Shown one piece after another: positions 63,450 through 64,000 of a stretch of DNA of 64,000 nucleotides (position 1 is the stretch's first letter; each line of letters starts with the position of its first letter). Below the pieces are notes generated by a model that made no database searches, was not told where the DNA came from, and saw only the letters and a list, made by a program, of their open reading frames with translations. This stretch comes from Anaerolineaceae bacterium UBA6086 (GTDB lineage: Bacteria; Chloroflexota; Anaerolineae; Anaerolineales; Anaerolineaceae), in the NCBI GenBank assembly GCA_002436005.1, contig DIXG01000088.1, forward strand, positions 1 through 64,000. Direction: 5' to 3'. A program made the position numbers and the translations under genes.

Positions 63450-63872
63450 TTAGAAGGGAATCTCGTCGTCTTCACCACCGCCAGTGCTATCGCCAAAGTC
63501 CTGTTCAATGCTTCCGCCGCCTCCGCTCCCGGAGGGCAGGAACCGGACGTTTTGGGCGTTCACTTCATAGGAAGCGCCTGATGTCCCGTCATTACGCTGA
63601 AAAACGCGCGGATTGCCGGTTTGTGGGTCTGGTCGCAGGCGGCCAATCACCAGCACAGGGCGGCCTTTGCTCAGGTATTGCTTGCAGGATTCAGCCTGTG
63701 CGCCCCAAACCGAGACGCGAAACCAGGTGGTTTCGTCCACTTTTTGCCCAGCGTTGTTGGTATAAGAATTTGAAGTGGCGACAGAAAAACTGGTGACAGC
63801 CTGTCCGCCTGGCGTGAACCGCATTTCAGGGTCGTTGCCTAAATATCCGACAATTATGATTTGTTGAAACAT
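63450..63872 (-). CDS. ssb: Single-stranded DNA-binding protein
   Basis: A 140-residue SSB with one OB fold at the N-terminus (FQQIIIVGYLGNDPEMRFT), the usual aromatic and basic DNA-contact residues, a Gly/Ser-rich linker, and the acidic tail DDEIPF that recruits partner proteins. It begins the operon. GAAGGGAG upstream supports the ATG. No other replication gene is adjacent. Confidence 0.95.
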   Translation of the reverse strand: MFQQIIIVGYLGNDPEMRFTPGGQAVTSFSVATSNSYTNNAGQKVDETTWFRVSVWGAQAESCKQYLSKGRPVLVIGRLRPDPQTGNPRVFQRNDGTSGASYEVNAQNVRFLPSGSGGGGSIEQDFGDSTGGGEDDEIPF

Positions 63873-64000
63873 GCTTTCTCCCTTCGTGCTTTGTGTGATA
63901 ATTTTGACTGGCTTAATTTTACATCATTAACAACAGCTTGCGTTACCAATTGCTGGCATACCATTGGAGATAGAATTCCAGGTGGCTGGACCAGTAGGAT
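63873..64000. other. Window end, no recognised gene
   Basis: The 128 bases upstream of ssb include a TGTAAAAT sequence that could be its -10 on the minus strand. Nothing else is recognised. Confidence 0.4.

Overview
The window is a dense stretch (about 55% GC by eye) of one bacterial chromosome. It looks like a member of the Chloroflexota, most likely class Anaerolineae. The assignment is inferred from protein style: many lipoproteins with Pro/Thr linkers, LysM surface proteins, a translin-type protein beside DUF3467, CpXC and FHA proteins, an ATP-cone nucleoside kinase, and an Opp-type sugar transporter with a cellobiose phosphorylase like those of anaerobic fermenters. No rRNA, tRNA, CRISPR array, phage or insertion sequence was found.

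Layout. 1-8.5 kb: tail of a glycerophosphodiesterase, a GH3-like envelope protein with degenerate catalytic motifs, a membrane Ser/Thr kinase, PriA, a membrane protein and a phosphoribosyltransferase. 8.5-14.4 kb: an uncharacterised TIM-barrel sugar enzyme paired with an MFS transporter, an ABC-F ATPase behind a possible leader peptide, and a NifU-like protein. 14.4-17.8 kb: a metal-chelatase gene split by a frame change at an A9 run, divergent from DNA polymerase III delta'. 17.8-32.3 kb: surface lipoproteins, a sulfite-oxidase-fold protein, UPF0173, a trans-sulfuration enzyme, a tandem repeat, the nucleoside kinase, FHA and CpXC proteins, and an acetyltransferase gene with an in-frame stop. 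32.5-45.4 kb: clpC-radA, DUF6391-like, holA, a nuclease-family protein, two phosphohexomutases, a lipoprotein and a MEMO-family protein.

45.5-61 kb is the clearest functional module. A LacI-type repressor is divergent from an oligosaccharide ABC transporter (binding protein, two permeases, two ATPases), followed by a GH3 beta-glucosidase and two GH94 phosphorylases. The transporter promoter (TTGACA, 17 bp, TAAGAT) has a LacI-type palindrome at its start site. I infer uptake of cello- or related beta-gluco-oligosaccharides followed by hydrolysis and phosphorolysis. Glucose 1-phosphate could then feed the phosphohexomutases nearby. Hairpins after the binding-protein gene and after the GH3 gene could tune expression. 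61-64 kb: an M23/LysM peptidase and a separate operon of ssb, DUF3467 and translin.

The most interesting item is the chelatase locus at 14487-16591. A -1 shift on the A9 run joins a complete AAA+ subunit to a VWA subunit, so one gene could yield both a short and a long product. Programmed frameshifting of this kind is known for some chlD-type cobaltochelatase genes. Other points are possible leaderless starts, the second GH94 enzyme of unknown specificity, and paired sequence elements around the lacI-type gene.
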